DNA of 64,000 nucleotides, taken from the NCBI GenBank assembly GCA_021527695.1, contig JAKFAO010000003.1, positions 2,046,001 through 2,110,000 of the forward strand. The letters are read 5' to 3'. The notes beneath the pieces are model-generated. The model was not told where the DNA came from. It made no database searches and saw only the letters and a program-made list of their open reading frames with translations. The DNA is from Naematelia aurantialba. Taxonomy: Eukaryota; Basidiomycota; Tremellomycetes; Tremellales; Naemateliaceae. Positions 45,270-56,656 of the stretch are shown piece by piece (position 1 is the first letter of the stretch; every line of letters begins with the position of its first letter). The translations under genes and the position numbers were made by a program.

Positions 45270-45901
45270 ATGAAGCTCGTCAGGTGAGTGTTGGGGCGGC
45301 GTCATGGCTCGTAGGGAATGTATCGGTCGACATTCTCGCGCCGGACTTGGAACGCCTGTGTCAAAGCCTGTCTTGCATGCTCTTGTGATGACTGCGCGAC
45401 GAGTCACTGACCCTCTGCAGATTCTTGATGAAGCTCAACAACGAGACGGTCACGATCGAGCTCAAAAACGGCACCATCATCCACGGGACCATCACTTGTA
45501 GGTTCCTTCTCCACTCTGTCCTATACTCCTCGTTCATCGTCGTGTGCTATCTTGGCAACATGAATGTGACTCATACTGATTCCTTGTCAGCGGTGGACCC
45601 ACAAATGAACACGCACTTGAAATCCGTCAAACTCACCCTCCGCAACGCGCCACCCAATAGCCCCCGCGTGTCTCTGGACAGCATCGCCATCCGCGGCAAC
45701 ACGGTGCGGTACTACATCCTTCCCGACTCGTTGCCGCTTGACACCCTGTTGGTGGACGATACACCTCGGGCGAAGAAGCGGAAGGAGGGTGCGGCGACTG
45801 GCGGAAGGGGCGCACGAGGAGCAAGGGGCGCGCCTAGAGGTGTTGGTGGGCGCGGTGGCCGGGGCGGACCGAGAGGCGCACCCAGAGGACGCGGATTCTA
45901 A
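45270..45901 (+). CDS. SMD1: Small nuclear ribonucleoprotein Sm D1
   Basis: Core spliceosomal Sm-ring protein. Exons 45270-45283, 45421-45497 and 45591-45901 give 133 residues. The 14-base first coding exon (ATGAAGCTCGTCAG) is needed for the canonical start [20 protein letters not shown]. Sm1 continues with [20 protein letters not shown], and Sm2 has [20 protein letters not shown]. The tail ([19 protein letters not shown]) is the Arg/Gly-rich segment that is symmetrically dimethylated in other eukaryotes and forms a nuclear signal. Fully typical apart from its tiny first exon. Confidence 0.97.
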
Positions 45902-47029
45902 ACTCGATCATTGAGTCCATCTGGGGGGCTGAGACTGCTGGAATGTCGCATGTAACTGTAGGCCACACACAATGTCCCGGAGGATGACGCGGGCGAGGTG
46001 AGGCGAGGTGAATCCTCCGAGGGATTCAGTAAAGGTTCCCACAGCAACACTAAGACTGACCCACTTCTGTACTCCCTCAACGTCTCGTCTTGCAGTCACG
46101 CGTCGAGGTCTATGACACGATTAAGGATTCACAGGACGTGTCGAGACGGGGAAGAGTGCAGAGTCATCAAGGAACCAATGATGACTCGCGCGGTGTCTCC
46201 GCTATCTCAGCCGAGAGCGTGAGCCAGACGATTATAGCTGTTGACCTGAGCGTTGACCTGATTATTAAACTCAATGATATAGTCTCAACCGCCGTAACGT
46301 AGAATGTCATATATAGGCAGCTGGTTTGTCCCGTCACTCTTTGTGCTTTCAACCCAGAGTAGACGAGTGAAGGATTGGAAGTGGTCGGACGGCGGTTTCG
46401 TTCTTCTGCCAAACTAGACAGCAGTGGACAGCGTACCCGTTTCCTCGGAGACATATACGAGGACGGTCCAGCTACTAAGAAGAAATCCCGGCTTGAAGAC
46501 CGGCTTGCGATATCATGGGAAGGACTACCGCCTTGTCCAGTCATCATCTACAGTATACGAGACTGTCGTGGGAGTATACGGGTGTTAACCCAACTACCTT
46601 TATTAGGTGTCCATCGAAGATCTATCACCACAACACATTCATAAACTACACAAGATTACCATACCGGTAGTTGCACACGCACTCGCTGTTGAGACTGCCG
46701 ATGGGAACAAACGCAGGAGGGGGTGGATGTTGTCGCCACTGCTCGTTACCCCAGCTCACTTGGATGGGGTGACGGTGCAGAAGCCTACCGGCGCTTATTA
46801 CATCGACAAACAGAGACAATCAGTCTGTGTTGCCAGTGATGCTACCCATCTTACCAGCCATGTCTTGGCCCAACGAATGCTTCGAGCAGTGCGAGCGAGG
46901 GCTTCTCAACGACGCACGGGCTGTGGACGAATTTGCTTCCGTCCGCACGCCACGTCTGAGCCGCGTTGGATTCGAGCCGTTCTAGGTGCTCTCACCAACG
47001 TCAAAAGCCCACTAGCCAACTACGTGGCG
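45902..47029. other. Intergenic stretch before the OST subunit gene
   Basis: 1.1 kb between SmD1 and the OST subunit gene, both on the plus strand. The OST frame is open upstream to 46607 without resemblance to a protein family; a signal peptide at 47030 marks the true start. A tRNA T-loop-like word near 46970 is not supported by a cloverleaf. Nothing else was recognised. Confidence 0.5.
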
Positions 47030-48250
47030 ATGCGGTTCTCCTCTGCAGCCGTGGTGGCTGCTCTGTGCGGAGTCCTGAGCGTGCCGACCGCGCTTGCTGG
47101 ACAGCTGGGGATCAAGCAGGGCAAAATCAGTGTCTCGTCTCCAGACGGCTTGAACGACGCTACCTACTCGTACGTCGCGCTCTTCCACGTCGTCCCATCT
47201 TTCCTCACTCGTGTATCTTGCCACGCTGAAGCTGCCGTGTAGCTTGAAAGAGCCGGTACCGCTTTCGTCGCCCATCACGTTGACGGAGGCGTCGACGGTG
47301 AAATTGAGCTTTGCCGTGGTGGATGCCAGCTCGGGCGAGAGCGTGTTTCCGCAGCAGGCGCATCTGCTCTTTGAAGATCCAAAAGGCGGAGAAGTGACGC
47401 TTCCTATCGCGTTGAAATCCAACGGCAGAGCGAGCTTTACCATCGTATGTGCCCTCGTCACTTCGTCACCTCGTCACCTCGTCACCTCATCATCTCCATC
47501 TTGCATTGTAAAATACTCAAACGCACGACTGATGCAGCACAGAACGGAGCCAAGATTCCCACTGCGCTCGCGCAAACCCACGGCACACTACACCTCACGC
47601 TCCTGCTCTCTGCGCTGGACACGCACGAGCCACTATCGTACCACCTCGGTACCCTGATCCTGCCAGAGACGTCGCTCCGCCCGCCCCCCAGGAAACGCCA
47701 CGACCTCCCCCCGCGCTTCGGCGAGCCAGCGTTCCAGCCTGAGCAGGAGCTGTTCCATACTTTCCGCGAGGACGAGAAGACAGTCGGCTTTGTCAAGAGT
47801 GCCCTAGGCACCGGGCTCGTTCTCAGCCCATGGGGCGTGCTTGCTCTCTTGGTGAGCCCTCCTCCACACCCCCTTCTCCCCTCCTCCCCTCCTCCCCGCC
47901 CTTCCCAATCCAACACAGAACCCCATTCCAGGTTCTGCAGCATGAGCTCATGTCACAGTTTGGCAAGGTCTCGGGCGAGCTGGACGTCAAAACCCCGCCT
48001 CTCTCTAGCTGGGTCTTCCTGGCCTCTCTGACGGCACTCGAGGGCTTGATCCTCACGTACTGGATCGGGCTGAAACTGTACCATGTGAGTGCATCGCTGA
48101 ATCCCTCTGTGCGCACCGGATACTGGGAATTACTGACGTAACCAGCTCCTCGCAGTGTTCATACCCCTCTCGCTTGCTTCGGCATATGCGGGAAAAATCG
48201 CCCTCGGTTCATTGCGAGAGAAGCGACTGCAGGCGGGCGGAGCGCCGTAG
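47030..48250 (+). CDS. SWP1: Oligosaccharyltransferase subunit Swp1/ribophorin II
   Basis: ER-membrane subunit of the oligosaccharyltransferase that N-glycosylates proteins in the lumen. Exons 47030-47169, 47243-47444, 47543-47851, 47932-48084 and 48146-48250 give 302 residues, the fungal Swp1 length (the human protein is longer). The signal peptide is MRFSSAAVVAALCGVLSVPTALA. A lumenal beta-rich part follows (STVKLSFAVVDASSGESVFP, QAHLLFEDPKGGEV). Three C-terminal membrane segments are seen: LGTGLVLSPWGVLALLVLQHE, SWVFLASLTALEGLILTYWIG and LLAVFIPLSLASAYAGKIAL. The end is LREKRLQAGGAP. It is convergent with the next gene, 100 bases between stops. Confidence 0.93.
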
Positions 48251-48350
48251 ATGCATATCATGTTACATGCGTTAATGCTGAATGAGGCGCTATGACTTTT
48301 ATCCCTCTTTGCAGAATCCAATTCGTATCTACTATACTGCTGACAGACGG

Positions 48351-50308
48351 CTACTCGACAACGCACAATTTACTCCGGATGGGGACGTTGTGGTCACTCG
48401 GTTTGGGGAAGCCCGAGACGTTAACACCTTTGCGGAACAGGACACAATGTGTCGATCCTCCAAAGTGGAACATGCTGCCGACAGTTAGCCCTCAGCCCGG
48501 AAGCATGCCGCATTACAGGCGAGCAACTCACCCCAGCTGATCTCCTTTGCTGAGATGGTCACCCTCTTTGACGGTGATCTCGCATGTCGAGACCTCTGTC
48601 ATGCCCACGGCGATGACAGCCATCAGTCCGATCTTGGGGTTGTCCGCTTCAATGTACATGATGCCCCTGGTCGCGACCGCGCTGAGGTACTCTTGGCTGA
48701 CGGACTCGCCGTCCTTTGGCGGGGCTTGCGAGCTGGAAAAGTCCTCGAACAGAGGCTCCGAGTAGTAGGTCCCTTGGACGAGTTGGACCTTCTTGACTGT
48801 GCCCGATACGGGGCTGTGCCACCGATGGTACGACAGTGCCGAGAGGAAGGCCTGGTAGATGGTGCCGCCGACAAACTGGTCCGCCAGCGGATCAAACGCC
48901 AGAATGTCAAGCACAGAGTACGGCTGGCCCTTGACCCAGTACTTGTCGCGGGCGTGTACGTTTTGGGCCACCTTGTAGACTTTCGACTCGCAGGCATTGA
49001 CCACGACGTCGTCGTTGTCTGGTTCGGCGACTGGCCGGATCCCATCGCGAAACAAGCGCGTGAAGAAGGCGTCCCACGAGCTGAACCCGTGATGAGGCGC
49101 CGAGGGATCGCATTGGTACATTTCGTCAAACTTGTGAGACGTTTGACCGACGTTGCCCACCGCTTCGAGGGAAGTGATGCCGGATTCGCCAAACCACGAT
49201 TCTCGGTCAGTGTCGAGGACGTAGGCTGAATCCGGCGAGGACAAGAATTCTCCCCATGCATTCAGTACCTCTTTCAGCTGAGGACGTCAGCCATGTCCTG
49301 CCCTTAGCTCTGACAGGAAGCAGAGCTGGCATTGGACAGCTGGTATTCAATATCCGGTATAGGATATGTGAGGCGGAATATATGGTTTGGGGTGCAGAGG
49401 GAGGAGTGCAACGGTCACAGCGCCACCCACCAATTCATTGACTTTCGGGTCTTGAAAGACGGCAAAACCGGCGTGGGTACCCATGGGCCAATCAAGTAGT
49501 GCGTTCACTGGCACACCGACGAGCCCCACCTTGTTCCCGGCGTTTGTCCATCGAGGAGCAGTAGTGACGACGTGATTGAGAAGCTTGACGAGGTGGTCAA
49601 AGTCGCGCACGGTAGCTGTTTGGCCTGTAGGCTCCTTGAGGTAGGCCTTGTTGTTTGGGATCTGCTGGTGTCAATATGGGGCGAAATTCCGAACAGAGCG
49701 AATCGACGAGACCAGCTTCAAAACGACGATACTCTGGTAATGCGGTGGTATGTGGCAGGGAAGAGAAGTGACCATGAGGAGACGGCGTTACAAAGCTGGC
49801 AGACCGGGATAGAAGGGGTAGGTTTGAAGGGCGTACCAGAAAGAACTTGACAGAGAAAGTGAGAGGGAAGGAAGACGGTGAAGGAGACAACGGCAGCTGA
49901 CCTCTTCGAACATGGCGTTGAACAGCATCCACAACCTCGTATCCCCCTCCACGGCATCCTTAAACTTGCGTATCACAGGGAGCAGGGGCTTGGGGTTTTT
50001 GTCCACATAGTCCACCGTGTCGTGTAAGAATTTGTGGTGGTGGCGTTTATCTTGAGACAGCCAGGCGCCCGTCTGCAGAGGTCAGCTACATGGCCTCTTC
50101 GTCGTCTACAAGGAAGCGAAGAACAAGGATGACCCAGAGGAGGCATAGGAGGCGTAGGAGGCAGAGTAGGCAGAGACGGTGACGAGGAGAGGAGGGGGGT
50201 AGTCTGCCAGGAGGATGGGGAGTGACGCGCACTCACGCGGTGGACGAAGTTCTCATCGGGCTCTGACGCATAGAGAGCGTCGTGGACAGTGTCTACTACC
50301 TTGTTCAT
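48351..50308 (-). CDS. PSD-family decarboxylase with PSDC N-domain (PsiD-like architecture)
   Basis: Five exons (50308-50237, 50072-49902, 49661-49431, 49277-48532, 48474-48351) close to 447 residues. The N-terminal half (GAWLSQDKRHHHKFLHDTVD, FNAMFEE, HLVKLLNHVVTTAP) corresponds to the fungal PSDC domain. The C-terminal half is a phosphatidylserine decarboxylase fold: FDEMYQCDPSAPHHGFSSWD, FFTRLFRDGIRP, YHRWHSPVSGTVKK and GIMYIEADNPKIGL. The self-cleavage site giving the pyruvoyl group is GGST (in FHFGGSTHCVLF). There is no mitochondrial presequence or membrane anchor. This domain pair and length match the group containing the psilocybin-pathway L-tryptophan decarboxylase PsiD rather than mitochondrial Psd1. 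The substrate (aromatic amino acid or phospholipid) is not determined by sequence. Confidence 0.85.
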
Positions 50309-50757
50309 CGCTGAGCGAGCTGACGGGTGGACAGAGAGTGATACAACAAGTCATGTCCCAAATAGTTTTGCTGCCTTGCAATGCAAACGTTGAGAGAAAA
50401 TGTCAGCGATGACGTCAAAAGCAATTGGTGACGGAAATAGCAGCGTCCCCAGTTCTCGGGTGCTCAGTAAACTGGGTGCTTAGTACAACTGGACATCACA
50501 TTTGGGATTTGCATTGACAAACAGCACAGGTGCAGGCAAGGTCTGACAGCTAGTAGATATACAGGATCCACAAGACTAGTAACAAGCCGCAGATCACAAG
50601 TAGATACGTGCGATGCATGCAATGGGAGTATCCTGAATGCCTGACATTCGTTTTGGGCTGGGCGGCCGACACAGCTCGCTCACGACTTGCCTCCATTTCC
50701 GGCAATACTGCTCGTGTCAGCAAGAGGCAGCTGGAGCACGCAAGGCATGCTTTCGAC
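50309..50757. other. Promoter of the PSDC-type decarboxylase and 3' flank of the transporter gene
   Basis: 449 bases between two minus-strand genes. A CAGTAAACTGGGTGCTTAGT patch near 50466 contains short repeats; no gene was seen. Confidence 0.45.
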
Positions 50758-53335
50758 TCACATATCCGTGAAGAGCTTCCAGAGCACGCTGAACAACAGT
50801 CCTTGGAGGCCGTTGGTGATGAGCCGCGTGGGCAGTCCTCGGCCGAACAGGGCCAACACGCCGTCCACCTCGACAATCTCCTTGGCCGCGGTCCCTGTTG
50901 AGCTGTCAGTACGTGGTCACCAGGATTCTGCCTATAAGCAAGACGCAAGACGCACAATATCCAACATCTCGCTCGTTGACCTGGCGATACGTCTTGACCA
51001 CGCGGAGACTATTGGATACCGTGTCCGAGACGACCGAAGCGACAAATCCAATGAAGGCTTGCCTCTGTGCGCGTCAGTAACGACTTGAATGTTGTTGAGA
51101 TTGGTTGAGAAGCTGTAACTCACGGCGAGTGTTTGTATCAGATTGTGTGGCGGCGGCAGGATCGAGCCAAGGTAGTTGTATGTCTGCGTCGATCAGTGGG
51201 GACATTCAGCACTGAGGCAAGGTCACGTACTCCGAACCAGGGATCTGCACTGCATCAGCTTCATGTCGGAGGTTACCGGGATATATATCATGTAACCTAC
51301 AGTTGCCAACAAAGGTCGCGGCGGCAGTAGCAAGCGCGCCCCACCACAAACATCCCACTCCATTCTCGGCAATGCGTTCGCGAAGCAGCTTGAGACCTGC
51401 TTTCCCGCCTCGCGTCTGCTGAGTCGTCTTGAGTGTATCTATGGGCGTGAGGGCCATGCGGAATGTCGCTGCACACAAGCTTCCAGCGACCGTCTTGATC
51501 AACACTGGCCAGGTCAGTGACTCGAGAAGAGCGAGGATTCCAGCATTGGCGGCCGTGTCGCCAAATCGTGAGAGCGGTCCTTGGAACCTGAAGCGGTCAG
51601 CCTAGAAGCCGACTGTAGCAATTCCTTCAGACTTGAGATTGAGACATACAAGGCAGCCCCTAGTCCAGCATAATAGCGCGGAAAGCCACCATCGTTCCAC
51701 AACGAGGTGACCGCATCCTTGATGCTTCCGCCGTAGCGATACTGGTAGTTCATGATGGTCCGCATCGGCATAAGTGTCAACACTTGCAGCACCATCGCCG
51801 CCGCCCCTGCGATACCGCCCCCACCCGCTGACTTGAGCGCGTGTACAATGTCGAAATTGTCTTCATACGATACACCGCGACCGGATATTGCGATTGCCGC
51901 CGCAACGGAAAGGGCCGAAATGAACGACACGTAGTAGGTATAATATGTGACTGCTGAGCGGAACGGCGTGAAGGCGGTGACCAGTGGCAAAGCCGGCGGG
52001 GACACGTTGGAAATGACCAGAGCAAAGGACTGAGCTTTAGCGACATCAAGAGGCAATGACTTACATAGGCAGGATCGTAGAGGAAGAACCTTGTCGATGG
52101 GATCTTGCGCAGACCATGTACGATCGCAACGCAGATGATGGGGATGCAGATGAGTCTCCAAAAGGTGATGATCAGAACACTGCCCAGTGCGGGGGGTTGC
52201 TGGTCGTTGATCGAGCTGCCGTCAGTCATGCTGTAACGGGGCGCCTACCTTGCTTCCGCGGCCCGCAAGGTAGCTCCAATGCCAATCATGTCGACCACGG
52301 CAAATGTTGCACCGAGTAGCATGATCCCATATCCGATGCTCTGCCACAGCCCGCTCGGTGTGCGATTGGTCCAGCTGTCGCCAATGAGCAGGCGTTGCAG
52401 AGGCTTAATCAAGCCGATCAGCAGTCCAAGCACGACTGCGATCAAGAGGGGTGTGACGGTGAACTTGATAGAGGGTGCAATTGGGGCCTTGTACGGGACA
52501 AGCGGGGTCCGTTCTGTCGGTTCTTCTAGATCGGCTTCGGCGTCGTCCAAGCTTTCAGAGTCGCCGTTGCCTTCTGTGGCGGGAGCTACCAGTGGCTGAA
52601 AGAGCTGTATGATAGGCAGTAGCGCGAACCTTTGCGCTCGTCAGCAGGCAAGATGACACGAGATGAGGGAGGACGAACCGGCCAAGCGCGGTGACGAGGA
52701 TATTGAACACGAGGTACAGTGTGAGTCTCTGTGAGACTTCGCTCGTGGGGTCGAGGATCCTCCACTTGAGGTGAGCGAGTCCGCCCTGACTCGCATCACT
52801 CGACACCATGTGGAGTGCTTGAGCGAGCAAGAGTGGATAAGACGACACGCTGCGATCAGCTTTGCACGTTCGACCAGCACATACTTGTTGAACGTGAGGG
52901 CCTCTGTCATCCATGACGATACGTTGCCTACCCGTGAGATGGCCACCCCGACTGCAAGAGATGCCAGATGACAGGTTAGAACGAGGACAAGACTAGGCCA
53001 AACTGCGAGCCCGTCGGCATGTCAGTTATCAGATTGTCTAGATGAACGTTCGGCGCACATTGGAACACTCTATGCCAAGTGAGCCACGGCGATCCGGCGA
53101 GCGTCGCGAACACCAAGCATGGAAGTAGAACGTCTTTTGAGATGGTGGTGAGTGTCTAGAAAGTCAGCCAGGTCGTTGTGCGCTCGTGCGCAAGGGTCAG
53201 AAACAGAGACGCGGAACATACAGAGCTGAGAACGACGCCATGTTTCCCGTTATACGCGTAACCCGCAGTAAAGACGACACAGACCGCGAGGATGGCCTCG
53301 AACGCTGTCGTGGTGATATTCACAAAGGATTCCAT
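50758..53335 (-). CDS. PIN-like (auxin efflux carrier family) transporter fused in frame to an SLC25 carrier
   Basis: Twelve exons (53335-53222, 53155-53059, 53002-52885, 52849-52679, 52629-52249, 52215-52065, 52029-51650, 51587-51301, 51244-51231, 51183-51124, 51064-50956, 50894-50758) close in phase to 672 residues. Residues 1 to about 402 form a full ten-helix AEC/PIN-like protein: MESFVNITTTAFEAILAVCV, the NNVSSYPLLL crossover, an acidic central loop, LLGATFAVVDMIGIGATL, then VISNVSPPALPLVTAF and YYTYYVSFISALSVAAAIAI. Without stop, intron or Met, exon 7 continues at about 51855 into a six-helix SLC25 carrier: SAGGGGIAGAAAMVLQVLTL, PMRTIMNYQYRYG, FQGPLSRFGDTAANAG, LTPIDTLKTTQQTRGG, NSLRVVKTYRQ and the end LLFSVLWKLFTDM. 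The two families act in different membranes (ER or plasma membrane versus mitochondria). Two genes with a missed boundary remain possible. One exon is 14 bases. Confidence 0.78.
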
Positions 53336-53662
53336 CGTGCGCGATGGCGGTTGGAGGCACGCCTGCCTATGACCCAGTCTAAGGTGTCAAGACGAGAGTA
53401 CAGTTATACATATGCCCCATCTTGGAGAGCTATCGACGTTGTCCCCCCCTCCACCAAAGTTGCCGGACGAGGCCGATGAGCACTGAGCAATGACGGGGCA
53501 ATCGCCCAAAGAAGTGCATCCCATCGAGTGGAGGGGTACATGTGCATGCATCGGGCAGGTATATGTATCTATAACAAGTCTGGGAGACCCTAACGATCAC
53601 CCCAGTTGCCCAGTTGTACTCTGCAAACCCACCTGCGTCGAGGCAACACAGCGCACAATATC
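53336..53662. other. Divergent promoter region, AEC-SLC25 fusion and aldo-keto reductase
   Basis: 327 bases between divergent start codons. No motif was identified with confidence. Confidence 0.45.
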
Positions 53663-55003
53663 ATGCCATTCGAGAAGATTGTGCTCAATGATGGGAGGGT
53701 GATCCCGCAGATTGGCTTTGGATCGTGGAAGATCCCCAAAGAGGTCTGCACCGGAGAGGCCGAGCAGGCCATCGAGGTTGGGTTCGACCATCTCGACACG
53801 GCGCAGGGTGAGTCTCGTGGCACATGCAGCCCACAACTGCCACCTAGCTTGCTGCCCAGTCCTTCTTGGGCGCGGAATCGGCTGACTCCAGCAGCGTACA
53901 GGAATGAAGAAGAGGTCGGTCTGGCAATCAAGGAGAGCGGCCTGGCACGCAAAGAGCTGTGGATCACCACCAAATGGAGCGGCACCGACGACAAGGGGCC
54001 CATCCAGTCGTGCGCAGAGAGCCTCGAGAAGATTGGGGTAGAGTGGATTGACCTGTACCTCGTTCATCACCCACGCCTGTGCAAGGGTGACATTGCCGGC
54101 ACCTGGAAGCAGATGGAGCAGCTGTGCAAGGAAGGCAAGGTCAAGTCGATCGGTGTCTCCAAGTGGGTGTTCTCATCTGCTTCGCGGCCTTGCCTGCCTC
54201 AGTTCACCGTCCCCTCCCCGTTTATCCCGTTCATCCTTCGCCCTCGCCCTCCCCTTTGACTGGGCCACTCCTCCTCGTCCTCCCCCCCAAAAACACTCAG
54301 TCACTGGCACCGCTTCACTTGCTACGGCCCAAGAGGCATGCACATACTAAACACGCCGCAGCTTCGAGGAGCACGACCTCAAAGAACTCCTCGCGTCGTG
54401 CTCGATCAAGCCCGTTGTCAACCAGATTCTCCTTCACCCCTACGTCATTAAAAAGACGACGCCGCTCCTCGAGTTCCAGGCCAAACACCATATTGTTGCT
54501 GAAGGCTACTCGACGCTCATCCCACTCACGTCAGCTCCAGGCGGGCCGGTCGACAAGCCTGTCAACAAGATTGCTGAGCGGCTCAACGTCGCTCCGGAGC
54601 AGGTGTTGCTCGCCTGGTCCAAAGCTAAACAGTGAGGCCCTTTCCAGCTCTTCCAGGTCATCCAGTCTTCCGGGCTCCTCTTCTCTCAAGTCCTCACTGG
54701 TCTCTGGCAGGATCGTGGCAGAATAGTGTCTGATTCTTGCCACCTCCTTCGATGACGGCTGCGACTGACATCTCCAGTGCTGTTCTCGTCACCACTTCGT
54801 CAAAGAGAGACCGTCTCGAACGATACCTCAAAGTGGCCGACATCGACTTGACCGAGGACGACGTCGAGGCCATTGACCATGCCGGCGCAAAGGGGGCTAA
54901 ATGGTACTCCCGCCAGACCGAGGGCACCCAATATCGCGCGGCCAAGATCGCTGCGGCGGGGGTACTGGGTCTCTATCTTCTGTACCGTACTTGTTTCTGC
55001 TAA
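53663..55003 (+). CDS. Aldo-keto reductase with C-terminal hydrophobic tail
   Basis: NADPH-dependent carbonyl reductase of the AKR3/GCY1-YPR1-like group. Exons 53663-53807, 53895-54162, 54362-54631 and 54778-55003 close to 302 residues. Seen are GFGSWKIPKE, the catalytic Asp-Tyr in HLDTAQAYRNEEEVG, the Lys in WITTKWSG, the His in LYLVHHPRL, and the NADP site SSKRDRLERYL. The family motif GVSNF is formed across intron 2. Unusually, after the end of the barrel the protein carries KIAAAGVLGLYLLYRTCFC, a short hydrophobic segment with flanking Lys/Arg that looks like a tail anchor for the ER or outer mitochondrial membrane. Typical cytosolic AKRs lack it. The substrate is unknown. Confidence 0.92.
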
Positions 55004-55421
55004 ACACCATAAGATGGTGCGAAAACGCCCACAGTGGCTCCAGGGTGGTGGGACATGGCTGTAAGGGTTTTATGATCTTGAGGATGCACCAAGTGTCTGG
55101 TCAGTAGACGCTCTGGGACCTCGCTCCATCCCATCAATCGACTACAACGAATCGATCGCATCAGTATTCGTCCAGAGTGCCGGAACAGCTCTTCCCACTG
55201 AGCCCATTACATAAATTCTAATCCAAGTTTGATTCCGCTAATCCCGGTCCGCGGCAGCCGGTACTGAACGTCCAAGAGAGTCACGAGGTTGGGACGAACA
55301 GTCGCCGTCTCGGTAGCTTTGGTACAGACCGAGTCTGGGACAATGGTTGGTCATCGTCGTAGACTGCAACGTCTCTTCTCGTCTTACGCCCGTGTGTCTT
55401 CTTGAGTCGACAAATTTACTC
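55004..55421. other. Intergenic stretch between the reductase and dehydrogenase genes
   Basis: 418 bases between two plus-strand genes; nothing recognised beyond a probable promoter for the next gene. Confidence 0.45.
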
Positions 55422-56656
55422 ATGCCCCCTGCGACTGATGTCAAGACGTACAGGATCGCGGTCATACCCGGCGACGGCATCGGGCCAGAGACGATTGGTG
55501 CCGGTGGGTGACCTAACAGCTTGGCAGTGTTGTGTCTTACGCCTCCAGCATTGGAAGTCCTCAATGTGTTGCAGAGAACCCTCGGCACTTTTACGCTAGA
55601 CTACGAGCATCTGGACTGGTCATCGGACCGGTACTTTGCTCAAGGCAAATACCTGCCCGACGACTGGATGGAGGTACTGCAACCCAAGGATGCCATCCTG
55701 TTTGGAGCTGTCGGCCATCCAGAGGTCCCCGACCATATCTCACTCTGGGAGCTCCTGCTTCCGATCCGTCAGAGGTTCCAGCAGTATGCCAATGTTCGGC
55801 CCACGAGGATGATCCGAGGCGTCAAGAGCCCTCTGGCCAACTGCAAGGCGGAGGACCTTGACTGGGTGATTGTGAGAGAAAACACCGAAGGCGAGTATGC
55901 CGGACAGGGCGGTCGGACGCACATCTCGCAAGATTGGGAGATCGGTACCGGTGAGCGTCATTTCGTCCGCTGTGTATATTACGTTGCTGGAACTGGTCAG
56001 AGCTAGCAATCTTCACCCGATATGCAATCCGGCGCATCTTCCACTTTGCGTTTCAGGTCGCCGAGAAGCGACCTCGGAAGCTCCTCACGTTCGTGACCAA
56101 GTCCAATGCCCAGCGATCCGGCATGGTTCTGTGGGACCAAGTCGCGTACGAGGTCGCCAAGGAGTATCCGCATGTCACGATGGATAAGATGCTGGTAGAC
56201 GCTATGACCACGCGCATGATCTTCAAGCCAGCTTCACTCGACACCATCGTCGCGACCAACCTTCACGCTGACATTCTCTCGGACCTGGCGGCGTCTCTTG
56301 CCGGCTCGATCGGTATCGCGCCTGCTTCCTCTCTGTAGGTGACGTGCTTGCAAGCCGCTAATATCTACAGGGATCCAACACGCAAGAACCCTTCCACGTT
56401 CGAGTCCGTGCATGGCTCTGCACCCGACATTGCAGGACAAGGTATCGCCAATCCCATTGCCACCATGTGGGCGGCTGTGGAGATGTTGGAGTGGATCGGC
56501 GAAAGTGAGGCGGCTCGGATCTGGATGGATGCTATCGAGCAAGTCTGTGCTGCCGGCATCACCACACCAGATCTGGGTGGCAAAGATGACACTGTCGGTG
56601 TGACAGAGGCGATCAAGGAAATTATCCAGAAACGAGCCCTCTTGTCGCCTTCGTAG
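55422..56656 (+). CDS. Tartrate/D-malate dehydrogenase-type decarboxylating dehydrogenase
   Basis: Beta-decarboxylating dehydrogenase of the isopropylmalate/isocitrate fold, closest by eye to tartrate dehydrogenase/D-malate dehydrogenase (DmlA/TtuC type). Exons 55422-55503, 55549-55950, 56001-56334 and 56371-56656 give 367 residues. Motifs are YRIAVIPGDGIGPETIGA, FGAVGHPEVPDHISLWELLL, QYANVRPTRMIRGVKSPL, IVRENTEGEYAGQGGR, TKSNAQRSGMVLWDQ, MIFKPASLDTIVATNLHADI (metal-binding Asp), LSDLAASLAGSIGIAPASS and FESVHGSAPDIAGQGIANP. The EGEYAG loop and HISLW segment separate it from LeuB. It converts D-malate to pyruvate or acts on tartrate, with NAD and a divalent metal; which one is inferred only. 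Confidence 0.92.

Noticed and set aside
46960..46995. tRNA T-loop-like word (rc GGCTCGAATCC)
   Set aside because: No matching acceptor, D or anticodon arms can be drawn on either side.
46607..47029. Upstream extension of the Swp1 frame
   Set aside because: The extension has no family resemblance and would hide a clear signal peptide at 47030.
48555..49229. 224-codon plus frame opposite the PSDC-type decarboxylase
   Set aside because: Shadow of the 746-base coding exon on the minus strand; no independent motif.
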